From Nanosynbacter sp900555675 (lineage in GTDB: Bacteria; Patescibacteriota; Saccharimonadia; Saccharimonadales; Saccharimonadaceae), in contig NZ_CP157587.1 in the NCBI RefSeq assembly GCF_022828245.2, positions 1 through 64,000 of the forward strand: a stretch of 64,000 nt of DNA. The letters are read 5' to 3'. The stretch's first letter is position 1. Each line of letters opens with the position of its first letter. Below the pieces are notes generated by a model. It saw only the letters and a list, made by a program, of their open reading frames with translations, made no database searches and was not told where the DNA came from. Below are positions 18,362-25,975 of this stretch, in pieces. The position numbers and the translations under genes were made by a program.

Positions 18362-18736
18362 ATGACAAAAAGAAATATTGTAATTAGTATATTTATCGCA
18401 ACAGTAATCGCAGGAAGTGTTTTTATACCCAGAATAGCTCTAGCTGCCGGCAGTTGTGGTGGCGCGGAAACCTCTGTTATTTCTTGTGAAGGCGAGGGTA
18501 GCACGGCAATTATCAACATAATCAAACAAGTTATTAAAATCTTAACCGCTGGAGTTTTGGTCGCGGCGGTTGGTGCTGTTATATATGGCGCATTCTTATA
18601 TACCACTTCTGAGGGTAGTCCTGATAAGATAAAAAAAGCACGCGAAGTCTGGACCAATACTGTCATTGGGATAATAATGTTTGCATTCATGGTGGCAATT
18701 ACTAACTTTATTATTCCAGGAGGAGTTTTTGATTAA
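18362..18736 (+). CDS. T4SS pilin-like small membrane protein 1
   Basis: A 124-residue protein with a cleavable-type signal (hydrophobic 6-28, ending ALAAG), a short exposed loop with two Cys, and two transmembrane helices (about 58-82 and 97-119) joined by a polar loop TTSEGSPDKIKKAREV. This plan, including the GxPDKxxxA(R/K) loop, resembles VirB2/TrbC-like major pilin precursors and is shared by the next five genes. First gene of the run; its stop overlaps the next ATG (TAATG). Which of the paralogs forms a filament cannot be told from sequence. Confidence 0.75.
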   Translation: MTKRNIVISIFIATVIAGSVFIPRIALAAGSCGGAETSVISCEGEGSTAIINIIKQVIKILTAGVLVAAVGAVIYGAFLYTTSEGSPDKIKKAREVWTNTVIGIIMFAFMVAITNFIIPGGVFD

Positions 18737-19173
18737 TGAAGAAGATTATAATAGCGATATCTTTAATGATTATAGGGTCGTTTGGGGTGAGTATGACTTT
18801 CCCGGATACTTCTTTTGCTGAAAGTAAAGTTAATGAATGTGATAAAAAAGGAAAGATTTTAACATTGAAGCCGTGGTATGACGGATTGACGAAAGGTGAC
18901 TGTTCTATTAAAGATCCGGGTTCGGACGCTGACTCGCAGGCAAATTTTATCTGGAAAATCGCGCTTAATATCGTTGATGATTTGCTGCAACTTATTGGTT
19001 ATACGACCGTTGGATATATTATATACGGTGGTTTCTTGATGATGACCAGTAACGGTGCTCCAGACAAGGCAGCTCATGGACGAAAGACTATTATGAGTGC
19101 CGCGATTGGTTTGGTTATTGCCTTAGCTTCTGTTGCGTTGGTTAACTTTATATCATCAAATATAGGAGTATAA
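18736..19173 (+). CDS. T4SS pilin-like small membrane protein 2
   Basis: A 145-residue member of the series with a signal peptide ending SFAES near residue 30, the longest exposed segment of the set (30-75, with Cys in NECDKKG and GDCSIKD), and two transmembrane helices (about 80-103 and 118-142) around the loop MTSNGAPDKAAHGRKT. GGAGGAG lies before its ATG, which overlaps the previous stop. The two Cys in the exposed part could form a disulfide. Confidence 0.75.
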   Translation: MKKIIIAISLMIIGSFGVSMTFPDTSFAESKVNECDKKGKILTLKPWYDGLTKGDCSIKDPGSDADSQANFIWKIALNIVDDLLQLIGYTTVGYIIYGGFLMMTSNGAPDKAAHGRKTIMSAAIGLVIALASVALVNFISSNIGV

Positions 19174-19174
19174 A

Positions 19175-19459
19175 ATGAGATATATGGAATTTTTTGCTGG
19201 ATTGTTGGGGAGTGCTGATAGTCTTGGTGTGCCGAAGGATAATGGTGTAGATATTATGAAGTTTGTTAATTTGGCATTTTGGGTGGCTGGTGTCGTAGCC
19301 GTTATTATTGTTATTATTGCTGGAATAAACTATTCCCTGTCCTCTGGTGATCCAGCTAAGACTGCCAGCGCAAAGAATACTATTCTATATGCAGTCATCG
19401 GTTTGGTAATTATTGCTAACGCGATTGCTATAACAGGTTATATTATAGGAAAGGTTTAA
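19175..19459 (+). CDS. T4SS pilin-like small membrane protein 3 (no signal peptide)
   Basis: At 94 residues this is the shortest copy. It lacks an obvious cleavable signal and starts almost directly with the exposed segment; two transmembrane helices (about 28-52 and 68-92) flank the conserved loop SSGDPAKTASAKNT. The ATG at 19175 has AGGAG eight bases upstream and starts one base after the previous stop. Lack of a signal sequence sets it apart from its neighbours, perhaps as an adaptor rather than a secreted pilin. Confidence 0.7.
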   Translation: MRYMEFFAGLLGSADSLGVPKDNGVDIMKFVNLAFWVAGVVAVIIVIIAGINYSLSSGDPAKTASAKNTILYAVIGLVIIANAIAITGYIIGKV

Positions 19460-19460
19460 A

Positions 19461-19889
19461 ATGAAGATTTTTACAAAAATCCTGACGGCTGGAATACTAA
19501 TTATTGGGCTACTTGGAGTGTTTAATCCAGTGGTGTCTGCAGCTAACGGTATTAATATTTGCTCAAAGGAAAATGGAAGCGACAACTCTGTCTATTGTCA
19601 AAATAAAGATAGCGGCGAAGGTCAGGTGAATGGTATTATAAAAACTATCGTTGAAGTTCTACTTATGGCTGTCGGTGCTATCTCGATTATTATGATAGTT
19701 ATTGGTGGTATTTTATTTGCGCTTTCCAGTGGTGATGCTCAGAAGGCTGCAAAAGCTAGGAGTACTATTTTATATGCTGTCGTTGGCTTAATAGTCTCTG
19801 TATTTGCTTCGGCGATTGTCAATTTTGTGTTTGATGGGTTTAATAAGCCCGTCAAACATGATGAATCTAGTAATCATGATAAGGAGTAA
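19461..19889 (+). CDS. T4SS pilin-like small membrane protein 4
   Basis: A 142-residue member with a signal sequence ending VVSAAN near residue 28, a short exposed stretch with two Cys, two transmembrane helices (about 58-82 and 100-122) around the loop SSGDAQKAAKARST, and a charged His/Lys/Asp-rich C-terminal tail after residue 125. AGGAAAGG precedes the ATG, one base after the previous gene. Co-transcription with the neighbours is very likely. Confidence 0.75.
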   Translation: MKIFTKILTAGILIIGLLGVFNPVVSAANGINICSKENGSDNSVYCQNKDSGEGQVNGIIKTIVEVLLMAVGAISIIMIVIGGILFALSSGDAQKAAKARSTILYAVVGLIVSVFASAIVNFVFDGFNKPVKHDESSNHDKE

Positions 19890-19891
19890 AA

Positions 19892-20305
19892 ATGAAAAAA
19901 ATGATATTATCGGCGTTAATTGTAGTTTGTTCGGTGTTTGGATTTTCAGCCATATCAGTAGCTTCTCTTCCGACAAACGTTTCCGCGCAAGCTGCTAATA
20001 GCGTCGTAAAGAAAGGTATAACAACTGCTACTACGGCGGATATGAAAAATAAAAGCATTGCAGGTGAAGGTGGATTAATAAGTATATTGATTAATTTTCT
20101 ACTGTGGGCTGTGGGTATTTTATCTGTTGCTATGATTATCTTTAGCGGATTTCGCTATATCACCTCAGCTGGAGATGCCGCAAAAACGAAGTCTGCTCAA
20201 ACTGCTCTCACCTATTCGATAGTTGGCTTAATTGTAGCTGTTCTTGCATGGGTTATAGTTAAGATGATTTTGAGACAATTCGGAATTGAGGTAAAGACTA
20301 ATTAG
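19892..20305 (+). CDS. T4SS pilin-like small membrane protein 5
   Basis: A 137-residue member with a signal sequence ending NVSAQAAN (about residue 33), an exposed segment, and two transmembrane helices (about 66-90 and 106-128) around the loop TSAGDAAKTKSAQT. A GGAG site precedes the ATG. It is the last of the five tightly packed genes; the next paralog is 61 bases downstream behind its own promoter. Confidence 0.75.
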   Translation: MKKMILSALIVVCSVFGFSAISVASLPTNVSAQAANSVVKKGITTATTADMKNKSIAGEGGLISILINFLLWAVGILSVAMIIFSGFRYITSAGDAAKTKSAQTALTYSIVGLIVAVLAWVIVKMILRQFGIEVKTN

Positions 20306-20307
20306 TT

Positions 20308-20335
20308 TTGCAAATAACAGATAAAAATGTATAAT
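20308..20335 (+). promoter_or_regulatory. Promoter of pilin-like gene 6
   Basis: TTGCAA (20308-20313) and TATAAT (20330-20335) with 16 bases between. A leader of about 25 bases with AAGGAG precedes the ATG at 20367. A separate promoter suggests this copy is needed in a different amount. Confidence 0.65.
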
Positions 20336-20366
20336 AGTAATATCATTAAACAAGGAGAAAATAACA

Positions 20367-20744
20367 ATGAATAAATTAAAATTAATCTTGGCGGGACTAC
20401 TGGTAGTACCAACTGTTGCTTTGGCTGTAGCTCCAGCTGCAAGCGCTGAAAGTGATTTTACCTTAACTAATGGTGTAAGCAGTGCAAGAGGAGAAGGTGT
20501 GAGTGAAACCGCTTCAGATCCTCAAACTTTGGTTAAGCAATTTGTAAATATATTCTTGTTTGCCGTTGGTGCATTGAGTGTTATTATGCTTATCTGGGGT
20601 GGTATCCGCTACACTACTTCAGCTGGTGATAGTAATAAGGTTACAGCCGCTAAGAATACAGTTTTGTACGCAATTGTCGGTTTGGTGATCGCTATTTTGG
20701 CATACGCAATCGTCAATATGGTTATCGATAAGTTTAAGGGTTAA
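20367..20744 (+). CDS. T4SS pilin-like small membrane protein 6, separately transcribed
   Basis: A 125-residue member with a signal sequence ending AASAES near residue 28, a short exposed segment, and two transmembrane helices (about 52-76 and 93-117) around TSAGDSNKVTAAKNT. It has a strong ribosome site, its own promoter and a terminator directly after it. An individually transcribed, well-initiated copy is the best candidate for a major filament subunit, but this is inference from expression signals only. Confidence 0.75.
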   Translation: MNKLKLILAGLLVVPTVALAVAPAASAESDFTLTNGVSSARGEGVSETASDPQTLVKQFVNIFLFAVGALSVIMLIWGGIRYTTSAGDSNKVTAAKNTVLYAIVGLVIAILAYAIVNMVIDKFKG

Positions 20745-20763
20745 TCCACCCTACCAGTAAAAA

Positions 20764-20791
20764 AGAGCCTCGCTGATGAGGTTCTTTTTTT
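20764..20791 (+). terminator. Intrinsic terminator after the pilin-like series
   Basis: AGAGCCTC (20764-20771), loop GCTGAT and GAGGTTCT (20778-20785) make an eight-pair stem followed by a T run to 20791. Confidence 0.85.
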
Positions 20792-20844
20792 GTGGCTAAA
20801 AAAATACCGCCAACTTGTGACGGTAATTTCTGTGAAATGGTTTT

Positions 20845-21339
20845 TTATAGAACTTGAATCTTCTTTGCTTTTTCTTGCTTTATCTTTTCGAAAGTAATTG
20901 TCAAAACGCCATCTTTTAATTCTGCCTTAACGCCTTCTTCATTTACAGCGGTTGGTAATGCTAATGTACGACTGAATTCGCCCCAGTAGCATTCTTGGAT
21001 GTGCCATTGGCGAACATCCGCTTCGTCACCGCTAGACAGTGTGCCGCTAATTGTTAAGATGCCGTCAGAAATACTTACGTCTAGGTCATTTCGATCTACG
21101 CCGGCAGTACGAGCTTTGATGACTAGGTTGTTTTCTGTCTCAAAAACGTCAACAGCCAATTGACCCATTGCATCATCAGCCTCATCTTCCCAGTTGTCAT
21201 CGGATCGTGTTGCTGGCGTGCTATTACTCCTACTGTTGTTGTCGTTAAAACCAGGTAGCAGATCGTCGTTATCATCGTCAATAAACGCCGCAGCCAATTC
21301 CTGTTCTGTTAGTAATGTATCATCTTGCTTTCGGGCCAT
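20845..21339 (-). CDS. Small heat-shock protein (Hsp20 / alpha-crystallin family)
   Basis: An ATP-independent chaperone that holds unfolding proteins. Residues about 55-150 form the alpha-crystallin domain: VDVFETENNLVIKA, DLDVSISDGILTISG and the AELKDGVLTITF strand pair; the C-terminal KKIQVL resembles the oligomerising I-x-I/V motif. The N-terminus is acidic and Asn/Ser-rich. GTG 21351 is in frame, but ATG 21339 follows GGAGG at the right distance and is chosen. Alone on its strand, divergent from comF; no CIRCE element is visible before it. Confidence 0.93.
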   Translation of the reverse strand: MARKQDDTLLTEQELAAAFIDDDNDDLLPGFNDNNSRSNSTPATRSDDNWEDEADDAMGQLAVDVFETENNLVIKARTAGVDRNDLDVSISDGILTISGTLSSGDEADVRQWHIQECYWGEFSRTLALPTAVNEEGVKAELKDGVLTITFEKIKQEKAKKIQVL

Positions 21340-21443
21340 AATTTCCTCCACTTTTATAATAGGCTCATTGACAAAGTCTTTATTAGTATAACTGTAATGT
21401 GCGTTATAATCAACAGAGAAAGACTTAAAACGTAAAAATTACA

Positions 21444-22118
21444 ATGTTTGACACGCTATTATCAATCATCGCTCCTCACCACTGTTATAAGTGCGGTAAA
21501 ACGGGTGGTATTTTATGCTTGGATTGTAAAAAATACATCATGAGCCGGAAGTACGATATGTGTGTTCTATGTGGCGATTTATTGGAAAATGGCAGCTTAT
21601 GTAAGAAACATAAGCTCCCCTGTGATATGATTTGGTGTTTTTCGCGACGTACAGGTGTTGTTGCAAAAATAATTGATGATTATAAGTTTAACCGTGTTCA
21701 GGCGGCGGCTGGATTGCTAAGTGAGTTCTTAGACGAAGCTCTGCCTGAATTGCCGTCAGATACAGTAATCGTACCAATTCCTACGATTTCTAAGAATATT
21801 CGGCGTCGTGGATTTGACCATATCCGAAAAATTGCTATTAAATTATCTCGACGTAGAAAAATAGAGTGCTGTTCTCTGCTCCGGCGCAGAAATAACGTAA
21901 CTCAGCACTTTACGAAGTCTTCCGCCCAGAGAAAACGTCAAGCAAAGGATTTTTTTGAAATCGTGGGTAAAGTTGATAAAAATAAGCGATATATCATTAT
22001 TGACGATATTTTTACGACTGGCTCAACTGTGTTGGCGGCGGCGGAATGTTTGAGAAAAAATGGCGCCAAACACGTGGAAATTGCAGTTATTGCCAGACAC
22101 GGGCGTCCGAAATTATGA
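21444..22118 (+). CDS. ComF family phosphoribosyltransferase-like protein
   Basis: ComFC-type proteins are linked to DNA uptake in naturally competent bacteria. The 224-residue protein has an N-terminal zinc ribbon with CYKCGK and CLDC pairs and a second pair CVLCGD (residues 12-50), then a type I phosphoribosyltransferase domain with RRRGFDHI near residue 115 and the PRPP loop IIIDDIFTTGST near residue 185. Length and order are typical. TATAAT near 21401 gives a leader of about 35 bases without a clear ribosome site. Competence is plausible for this lineage, but no other com genes are in the window. Confidence 0.9.
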   Translation: MFDTLLSIIAPHHCYKCGKTGGILCLDCKKYIMSRKYDMCVLCGDLLENGSLCKKHKLPCDMIWCFSRRTGVVAKIIDDYKFNRVQAAAGLLSEFLDEALPELPSDTVIVPIPTISKNIRRRGFDHIRKIAIKLSRRRKIECCSLLRRRNNVTQHFTKSSAQRKRQAKDFFEIVGKVDKNKRYIIIDDIFTTGSTVLAAAECLRKNGAKHVEIAVIARHGRPKL

Positions 22119-22565
22119 ATGATGATAATGACTGCCGCGATGGATTTCTTGGGCGCGGTATAATTGCTCAGCTAAAATAAGACGAACTAATTGGTGTGGA
22201 AATACTAAGTTTGATAATGACCAGACGACGTTGGATTTTTGACGCAAGTCGCTGGTAACTCCGTAAGCGCCACCGATGATGAAGACAATATGCTTGTCGA
22301 TATGTTTGGTTATTAGGTCAGATAATTCCGGCGATGATAAGTTTTTTCCGCGCTCATCGAGCAAAATAACGAAGTCGTCCGAATTGATGCGTGAAAAAAT
22401 ACGCTCAGACTCTTCCTGGCGCGCTCTGTCGCCTTCAAAGCTTGAATGCGGTAGAATAATCATTTCCGCAGCAAAAGGTGCTCGTAGACGCTCTAAAAAA
22501 CGAAAAATGCCTGGCTGAACCCAGGCTTCATTCTTTTTTCCGATTGTTATAATGGTGATTTTCAT
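22113..22565 (-). CDS. rlmH: 23S rRNA pseudouridine-1915 N3-methyltransferase
   Basis: RlmH methylates the modified uridine in helix 69 of 23S rRNA. The 150-residue protein shows the SPOUT knot features: LLDERGKNLSSPELSDLI near residue 70, FIIGGAYGV near residue 100, and the C-terminal EQLYRAQEIHRGSHYHH that contacts the ribosome. The open frame continues upstream into the tRNA-Ser gene; ATG 22565 gives the family's normal N-terminus KITIITIGK and is the true start. Its 3' end overlaps comF by six bases on the opposite strand. Confidence 0.95.
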   Translation of the reverse strand: MKITIITIGKKNEAWVQPGIFRFLERLRAPFAAEMIILPHSSFEGDRARQEESERIFSRINSDDFVILLDERGKNLSSPELSDLITKHIDKHIVFIIGGAYGVTSDLRQKSNVVWSLSNLVFPHQLVRLILAEQLYRAQEIHRGSHYHHS

Positions 22566-22573
22566 AATATCTA

Positions 22574-22661
22574 TGGCGGAGAGAGAGGGATTCGAACCCT
22601 CGATGAGTTGCCCCATACCGCTTTTCGAGAGCGGCCAGTTCAACCACTCCTGCACCTCTCC
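22574..22661 (-). tRNA. tRNA-Ser (CGA)
   Basis: The minus strand gives acceptor GGAGAGG pairing with TCTCTCC, discriminator G and encoded CCA, a long variable arm typical of serine tRNAs, T-arm GGGTTCGAATCCC, and anticodon loop CTCGAAA between CCGCT and AGCGG, anticodon CGA. It lies eight bases upstream of rlmH. Confidence 0.95.
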
Positions 22662-22682
22662 GTATCTAACTAATTCGGGAAA

Positions 22683-22916
22683 TTATTTTTTATCAGTTTT
22701 CTTTGAGTCTTTGGCTATTATAGTGCCGATAATACTCCAGACGATACATAGCGCTAGACCGACGCCGCCTAATTGACAAAACTTAACCATCCACTTACTG
22801 GCTTCATTCCAAGTTATCAATTCAAAGAACTCTGCGCCAGCTAAAATTGCTATAGCAGTTGAACAGATTGCAACAATTCCTAATCCTGAATATTTTACGT
22901 ACTTAATAAAATTCAT
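22683..22916 (-). CDS. Small two-helix membrane protein
   Basis: Function unknown. The 77-residue protein has two transmembrane helices (about residues 8-28 and 50-70) and a lysine-rich C-terminal tail KDSKKTDKK, which should be cytoplasmic. It lacks the loop motif of the pilin-like series, though the size is similar. ATG 22916 is chosen because AAGGAGG lies just upstream; a longer frame would run into the tRNA-Arg gene. It sits between two tRNA genes and may be co-transcribed with them. Confidence 0.65.
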   Translation of the reverse strand: MNFIKYVKYSGLGIVAICSTAIAILAGAEFFELITWNEASKWMVKFCQLGGVGLALCIVWSIIGTIIAKDSKKTDKK

Positions 22917-22934
22917 ACCCCTCCTTAGGTTAAT

Positions 22935-23011
22935 TGGTACACCCGGCAAGATTCGAACTTACGACCTCTGGCTCCGCAAGCCAGCGCTCTATCCAGCTGA
23001 GCTACGGGTGC
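22935..23011 (-). tRNA. tRNA-Arg (GCG)
   Basis: The minus strand gives acceptor GCACCCG with CGGGTGT (first pair G-T), D-arm AGCTCAGCTGGATAGAGC, anticodon stem CTGGC/GCCAG with loop TTGCGGA, anticodon GCG, and T-arm with GTTCGAATC, plus encoded CCA. Most bacteria read CGN codons with an ACG anticodon that is edited to inosine; GCG is a less common choice. Confidence 0.9.
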
Positions 23012-23120
23012 ATACAGCCTTTCGAAAAAAACGATTGGCTATAACAAAAATATAAGGTACCTTCATTGCTATAAAGCATTGAACTTTTGTATTCTACCAC
23101 ATAAAATATAGTCAATCAAG

Positions 23121-23639
23121 CTATAGCTTTATCAGCCGAATAAATTTCTCTAAGGCGTCTGGCTTAATTTCTTGCATTGGTAGGCGCGCTCCGAGCATAT
23201 CGACAATTCTCTCGCCCTCTGCTTCGGAAAAGTAAATAGTTAAACCTGGCGAAAATCGTTTTACTGGCAATAATAGAATCGAATGTTGGTTGTTTTCGTG
23301 AATTAATCCAAATGCACGAAATTCGCTAAAATCGTGTAAAACGTCGGCGATATAAATGCCTTTGGGGCTAATCGCGTAGTTTATTACTTGTGGGGTTTTG
23401 TTCGATAATACAAACAAGGCTACAGCCATAATTGGTAGTAAAACTGCGAAAGTCCAGTTCTTAAACACTAAAATTGCTAAAGCCATTAAACCTATCAACA
23501 CAATGACAAAAAACACGTACCACAATTTACCGCGTTGAACCTGCACGCCTTCTGGCGCGTTCCAGGCTATTGGCTCGGTTAAATCAAGCCTGTCGGGTGA
23601 TGGCGTTTCAAAGTCTTGGTTTTCTGGACTATCGTTCAT
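23121..23639 (-). CDS. Two-helix membrane protein with possible PH-like domain
   Basis: Function unknown. The 172-residue protein has a soluble N-terminus (1-38), two transmembrane helices (about 40-60 and 64-84), and a C-terminal region (95-172) of alternating strands beginning NYAISPKGIYIAD, reminiscent of bacterial PH-like domains attached to paired helices. The start ATG 23639 is normal; divergence from flanking genes suggests a single transcript. The C-terminal half is probably cytoplasmic. Confidence 0.65.
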   Translation of the reverse strand: MNDSPENQDFETPSPDRLDLTEPIAWNAPEGVQVQRGKLWYVFFVIVLIGLMALAILVFKNWTFAVLLPIMAVALFVLSNKTPQVINYAISPKGIYIADVLHDFSEFRAFGLIHENNQHSILLLPVKRFSPGLTIYFSEAEGERIVDMLGARLPMQEIKPDALEKFIRLIKL

Positions 23640-23674
23640 GACGTTAGTATATCACGATGAGAATTAGTGAACAA

Positions 23675-24082
23675 TTAAACGTTAGTGGTTGATCCGCCGC
23701 TTAAAGCTGCGCCAAGGATGAAGTTGATTATGGCGTAAGCAAAGACTGCGATTAGTAGACCGATGATTGCATATAAAATTGTGTTTTTGGCGTTTGTGAC
23801 GGATTCTTTTTTACCGCCAGATATTACATAGCGGAAACCGCCGAAGATTAGCATAACGACGCTTAAGACGCCGACACCGAATAGCATAATGTTGATGGCT
23901 CGCCTTACGATTGATGAATCACCATTAGCTAAGTTGGCTGGCGTATTATCGCCGCGTGCTGCGTTAATTCCGGCTGGCGCACCGCCCTCACCTAATGCGG
24001 AAACTGGAGCCGTCACCAAAGCTACGCCGAATCCGATTGTAAGTAATCCTGTTATAATTTTAGAAATATATCCTTTTACCAT
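23675..24082 (-). CDS. T4SS pilin-like small membrane protein 7, detached copy
   Basis: A 135-residue relative of the six pilin-like genes at 18.4-20.7 kb: signal sequence to about residue 29 (VSALGEGG), exposed segment, then two transmembrane helices (about 62-85 and 100-124) around the loop ISGGKKESVTNAKNT. ATG 24082 is favoured over an upstream in-frame start because TATAAT lies six bases before it and would be inside a longer gene; this start is leaderless. It is on the opposite strand from the main series and separately regulated. Confidence 0.75.
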   Translation of the reverse strand: MVKGYISKIITGLLTIGFGVALVTAPVSALGEGGAPAGINAARGDNTPANLANGDSSIVRRAINIMLFGVGVLSVVMLIFGGFRYVISGGKKESVTNAKNTILYAIIGLLIAVFAYAIINFILGAALSGGSTTNV

Positions 24083-24088
24083 AATTCT

Positions 24089-24118
24089 ATTATATCCTAT
24101 TTGCAATAAAGCTGTTAA
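24089..24118 (-). promoter_or_regulatory. Promoter of pilin-like gene 7
   Basis: On the minus strand TTAACA (24113-24118) and TATAAT (24089-24094) are 18 bases apart; the gene's ATG starts six bases after the -10 box, indicating a leaderless mRNA. Confidence 0.7.
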
Positions 24119-24154
24119 TAATTACACTTCTATGGTACACTAAATAGTGAATTT

Positions 24155-24247
24155 GGAGGAGTACCCAAGTGGCTGAAGGGGACGGTTTGCTAAATCGTTA
24201 GTATGGAGAGATCTGTAGCGGGGGTTCGAATCCCCCCTCCTCCGCCA
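24155..24247 (+). tRNA. tRNA-Ser (GCT)
   Basis: Acceptor GGAGGAG pairs with CTCCTCC, followed by G and encoded CCA. Anticodon loop TTGCTAA between ACGGT and ATCGT gives GCT. The long variable arm and GGGTTCGAATCCC T-arm confirm a serine tRNA. Confidence 0.95.
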
Positions 24248-24264
24248 AAATTCAGAGATAGTAC

Positions 24265-24354
24265 GGAAGGGTGACCGAGTGGTTGAAGGTACCGGTCTTG
24301 AAAACCGGCGTGCGGTAAAACGTACCGAGGGTTCGAATCCCTCCCCTTCCGCCA
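24265..24354 (+). tRNA. tRNA-Ser (TGA)
   Basis: Acceptor GGAAGGG with CCCTTCC, G and encoded CCA; anticodon loop CTTGAAA between CCGGT and ACCGG gives TGA; long variable arm. It lies 17 bases after tRNA-Ser(GCT), probably in one transcript. Confidence 0.95.
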
Positions 24355-24374
24355 AGATAGTACTATTGAATTTG

Positions 24375-24410
24375 AAAAATAGGAGATTCATACGGGTCTC
24401 CTATTTTTTT
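24375..24410. terminator. Bidirectional intrinsic terminator
   Basis: AAAAATAGGAGA (24375-24386) and TCTCCTATTTTTTT (24397-24410) form a strong hairpin with A/T runs on both sides, ending both the serine tRNA transcript and the convergent VanZ/RDD gene. Confidence 0.85.
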
Positions 24411-25512
24411 ATTTCTCTTGTTTGACTTGAATCGTACTTTCGTAACTTGTGTCAGATAGACGATCAAACATAAAACGTCGGTTAAATAACGCTACGACAA
24501 TTGTAATTAATACGAATAATATGAATGCTAAGAATGCAATTGCGAGCAGACAGAGAAACAATAGCGAATCCGCTTCCTTATTAAATTCATCCGCGAGGTA
24601 AAACAAGCCTGCGGGAATGATGCAAAAATATATCGTGAGTAAGATTCCTCTGAAAATTGTGCGAATCCATTTTTTATTTTCAAATGTTAGCCCAAACTTT
24701 AATAATGCGCTACCAAAAGTTTTACCGTTTAGTAGAGGAATTAGGCTAAAATAGAGGGCTAAAAATAGCGAAAACGGAAGTTGGGTTTTTGATAAGGTGT
24801 AAGGAATACGGATGATAACAGCGTCGATTATTAGAGATAAACTAACGCGGACTGCAGAAACTCGCGAACCCGCCTCAAGGGATTTTTCATCTATTTCCTC
24901 CCTGGACGGAAGTAGCCACGTCGCAAACCAGCCCAGAAAGTAACCGACGCATCCGCCTATCGTGTTCTGGATGATATCATCGACATCGGCTAATCGGTAA
25001 GGTCCTGAATAGATGAAATAAAGTCCAGACAGTTGAGTTAACTCAAAGAATAAACTTAAAATAGCTGTCAATAACAACGTCTTTTTAAGGCGACATTTGA
25101 AATAGTAGCGCAGGTAAATTCCGAACGGAATGAGCATTAAAACGTTGAAAGCAGGAACGTAAAAAGTGGGATGTTTTATCGCCGTAATCCAAGTTGAGCT
25201 ATCTGTTAATACTAGTGGACTGTTCTTTATAAAATCTGCGACGAATGAAAACGGAATTAAATTCAGATTTTCTGCGTAAGTCGTGTGAACGGATTCTGGA
25301 TTTGGTAACGGTAAAATAACTAAGAAATATACGGTTAATAAATACAGAATAAAGGAATAGAAAATCAAAGTCCGCAGCTTATTGACGGAGCCGTATTTTC
25401 GATAGTTCGCAATCATATACGGTAATGTGATAAGAAAAGCCAAGATTGGGAAAAGGATTAGTGCGACCTTAATAGAAATTAGGTATCCCATAAACTCCAT
25501 TATACTAAACAT
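24409..25512 (-). CDS. VanZ-like and RDD-domain membrane fusion protein
   Basis: A polytopic membrane protein of about 367 residues. The N-terminal two thirds (to about residue 215) match VanZ-like proteins: five helices, NLNLIPFSF, NVLMLIPFG, and FELTQL...GPYRLADVDDIIQNTIGG. The C-terminal part (about 220-350) looks like an RDD domain, with hydrophobic helices and GKTFGSALLKFGL. The combination occurs in Gram-positive bacteria; function is unclear (glycopeptide resistance or envelope lipid handling). The first in-frame codon is TTG 25566, unlikely; ATG 25512 is used here, but TATAAT just before ATG 25491 could mean an even shorter, leaderless form. Confidence 0.82.
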   Translation of the reverse strand: MFSIMEFMGYLISIKVALILFPILAFLITLPYMIANYRKYGSVNKLRTLIFYSFILYLLTVYFLVILPLPNPESVHTTYAENLNLIPFSFVADFIKNSPLVLTDSSTWITAIKHPTFYVPAFNVLMLIPFGIYLRYYFKCRLKKTLLLTAILSLFFELTQLSGLYFIYSGPYRLADVDDIIQNTIGGCVGYFLGWFATWLLPSREEIDEKSLEAGSRVSAVRVSLSLIIDAVIIRIPYTLSKTQLPFSLFLALYFSLIPLLNGKTFGSALLKFGLTFENKKWIRTIFRGILLTIYFCIIPAGLFYLADEFNKEADSLLFLCLLAIAFLAFILFVLITIVVALFNRRFMFDRLSDTSYESTIQVKQEK

Positions 25513-25559
25513 TTTCTCTGTAAAGTTCAGGATGACTATTTCTATGCTGGGAAATATAC

Positions 25560-25588
25560 TTGACAAAAAACAAAGCTTATGCTAACAT
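25560..25588 (+). promoter_or_regulatory. Promoter of the 113-residue unknown gene
   Basis: TTGACA (25560-25565) and TAACAT (25583-25588) with 17 bases between; leader of roughly 40 bases before the ATG at 25633. It is divergent from the VanZ/RDD gene. Confidence 0.65.
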
Positions 25589-25632
25589 TGTAATCAGTAT
25601 TCTAAAAATAGATACAAAAAGAAAGAATAAAA

Positions 25633-25974
25633 ATGAATTTAGTACAACAGTTTTTCACCGTTACAACTATGTTTATCAGTTTGAATGTAGCGTTTGGTGT
25701 GCTGCTGCACGACACCAACGTCGATAAAGCGTTTTTGTCATCTTGGAAAACATATAGCGTTCAGAGTGGCGTTGAGGATGAAATAAAAATGCCAGAAACA
25801 AAGCCCCATACTCATCCAGAACACGCTCAATTGTCAAATGTGCTGAAAGAAGGTTCAGTGCGACCGCGAACTACGCCTCGAAATAACGACAAGAAGCGAT
25901 TACGCCAAAAATATGCCGCCCGTGGTCAACATACTTTTGACGGATATCACCTTGACTTTGAAGGTGTGAGCTAG
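25633..25974 (+). CDS. Small secreted or anchored protein of unknown function
   Basis: Not recognised. The 113-residue protein has a hydrophobic N-terminal segment (about residues 5-26) that may be a signal anchor, then a hydrophilic region with His (THPEHAQ) and a very basic stretch (about 76-95, RPRTTPRNNDKKRLRQKY). The basic part could bind nucleic acid or acidic surface polymers. It has its own promoter, ends one base before the convergent valS stop, and shows normal codon use for the window. Confidence 0.5.
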   Translation: MNLVQQFFTVTTMFISLNVAFGVLLHDTNVDKAFLSSWKTYSVQSGVEDEIKMPETKPHTHPEHAQLSNVLKEGSVRPRTTPRNNDKKRLRQKYAARGQHTFDGYHLDFEGVS

Positions 25975-25975
25975 G

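Noticed and set aside
22566..22655. N-terminal extension of RlmH
   Set aside because: It translates the tRNA-Ser(CGA) gene; ATG 22565 gives the normal family start.
24407..25566. TTG 25566 as start of the VanZ/RDD protein
   Set aside because: The TTG has no ribosome site and several ATGs follow, one of them next to a -10 box.
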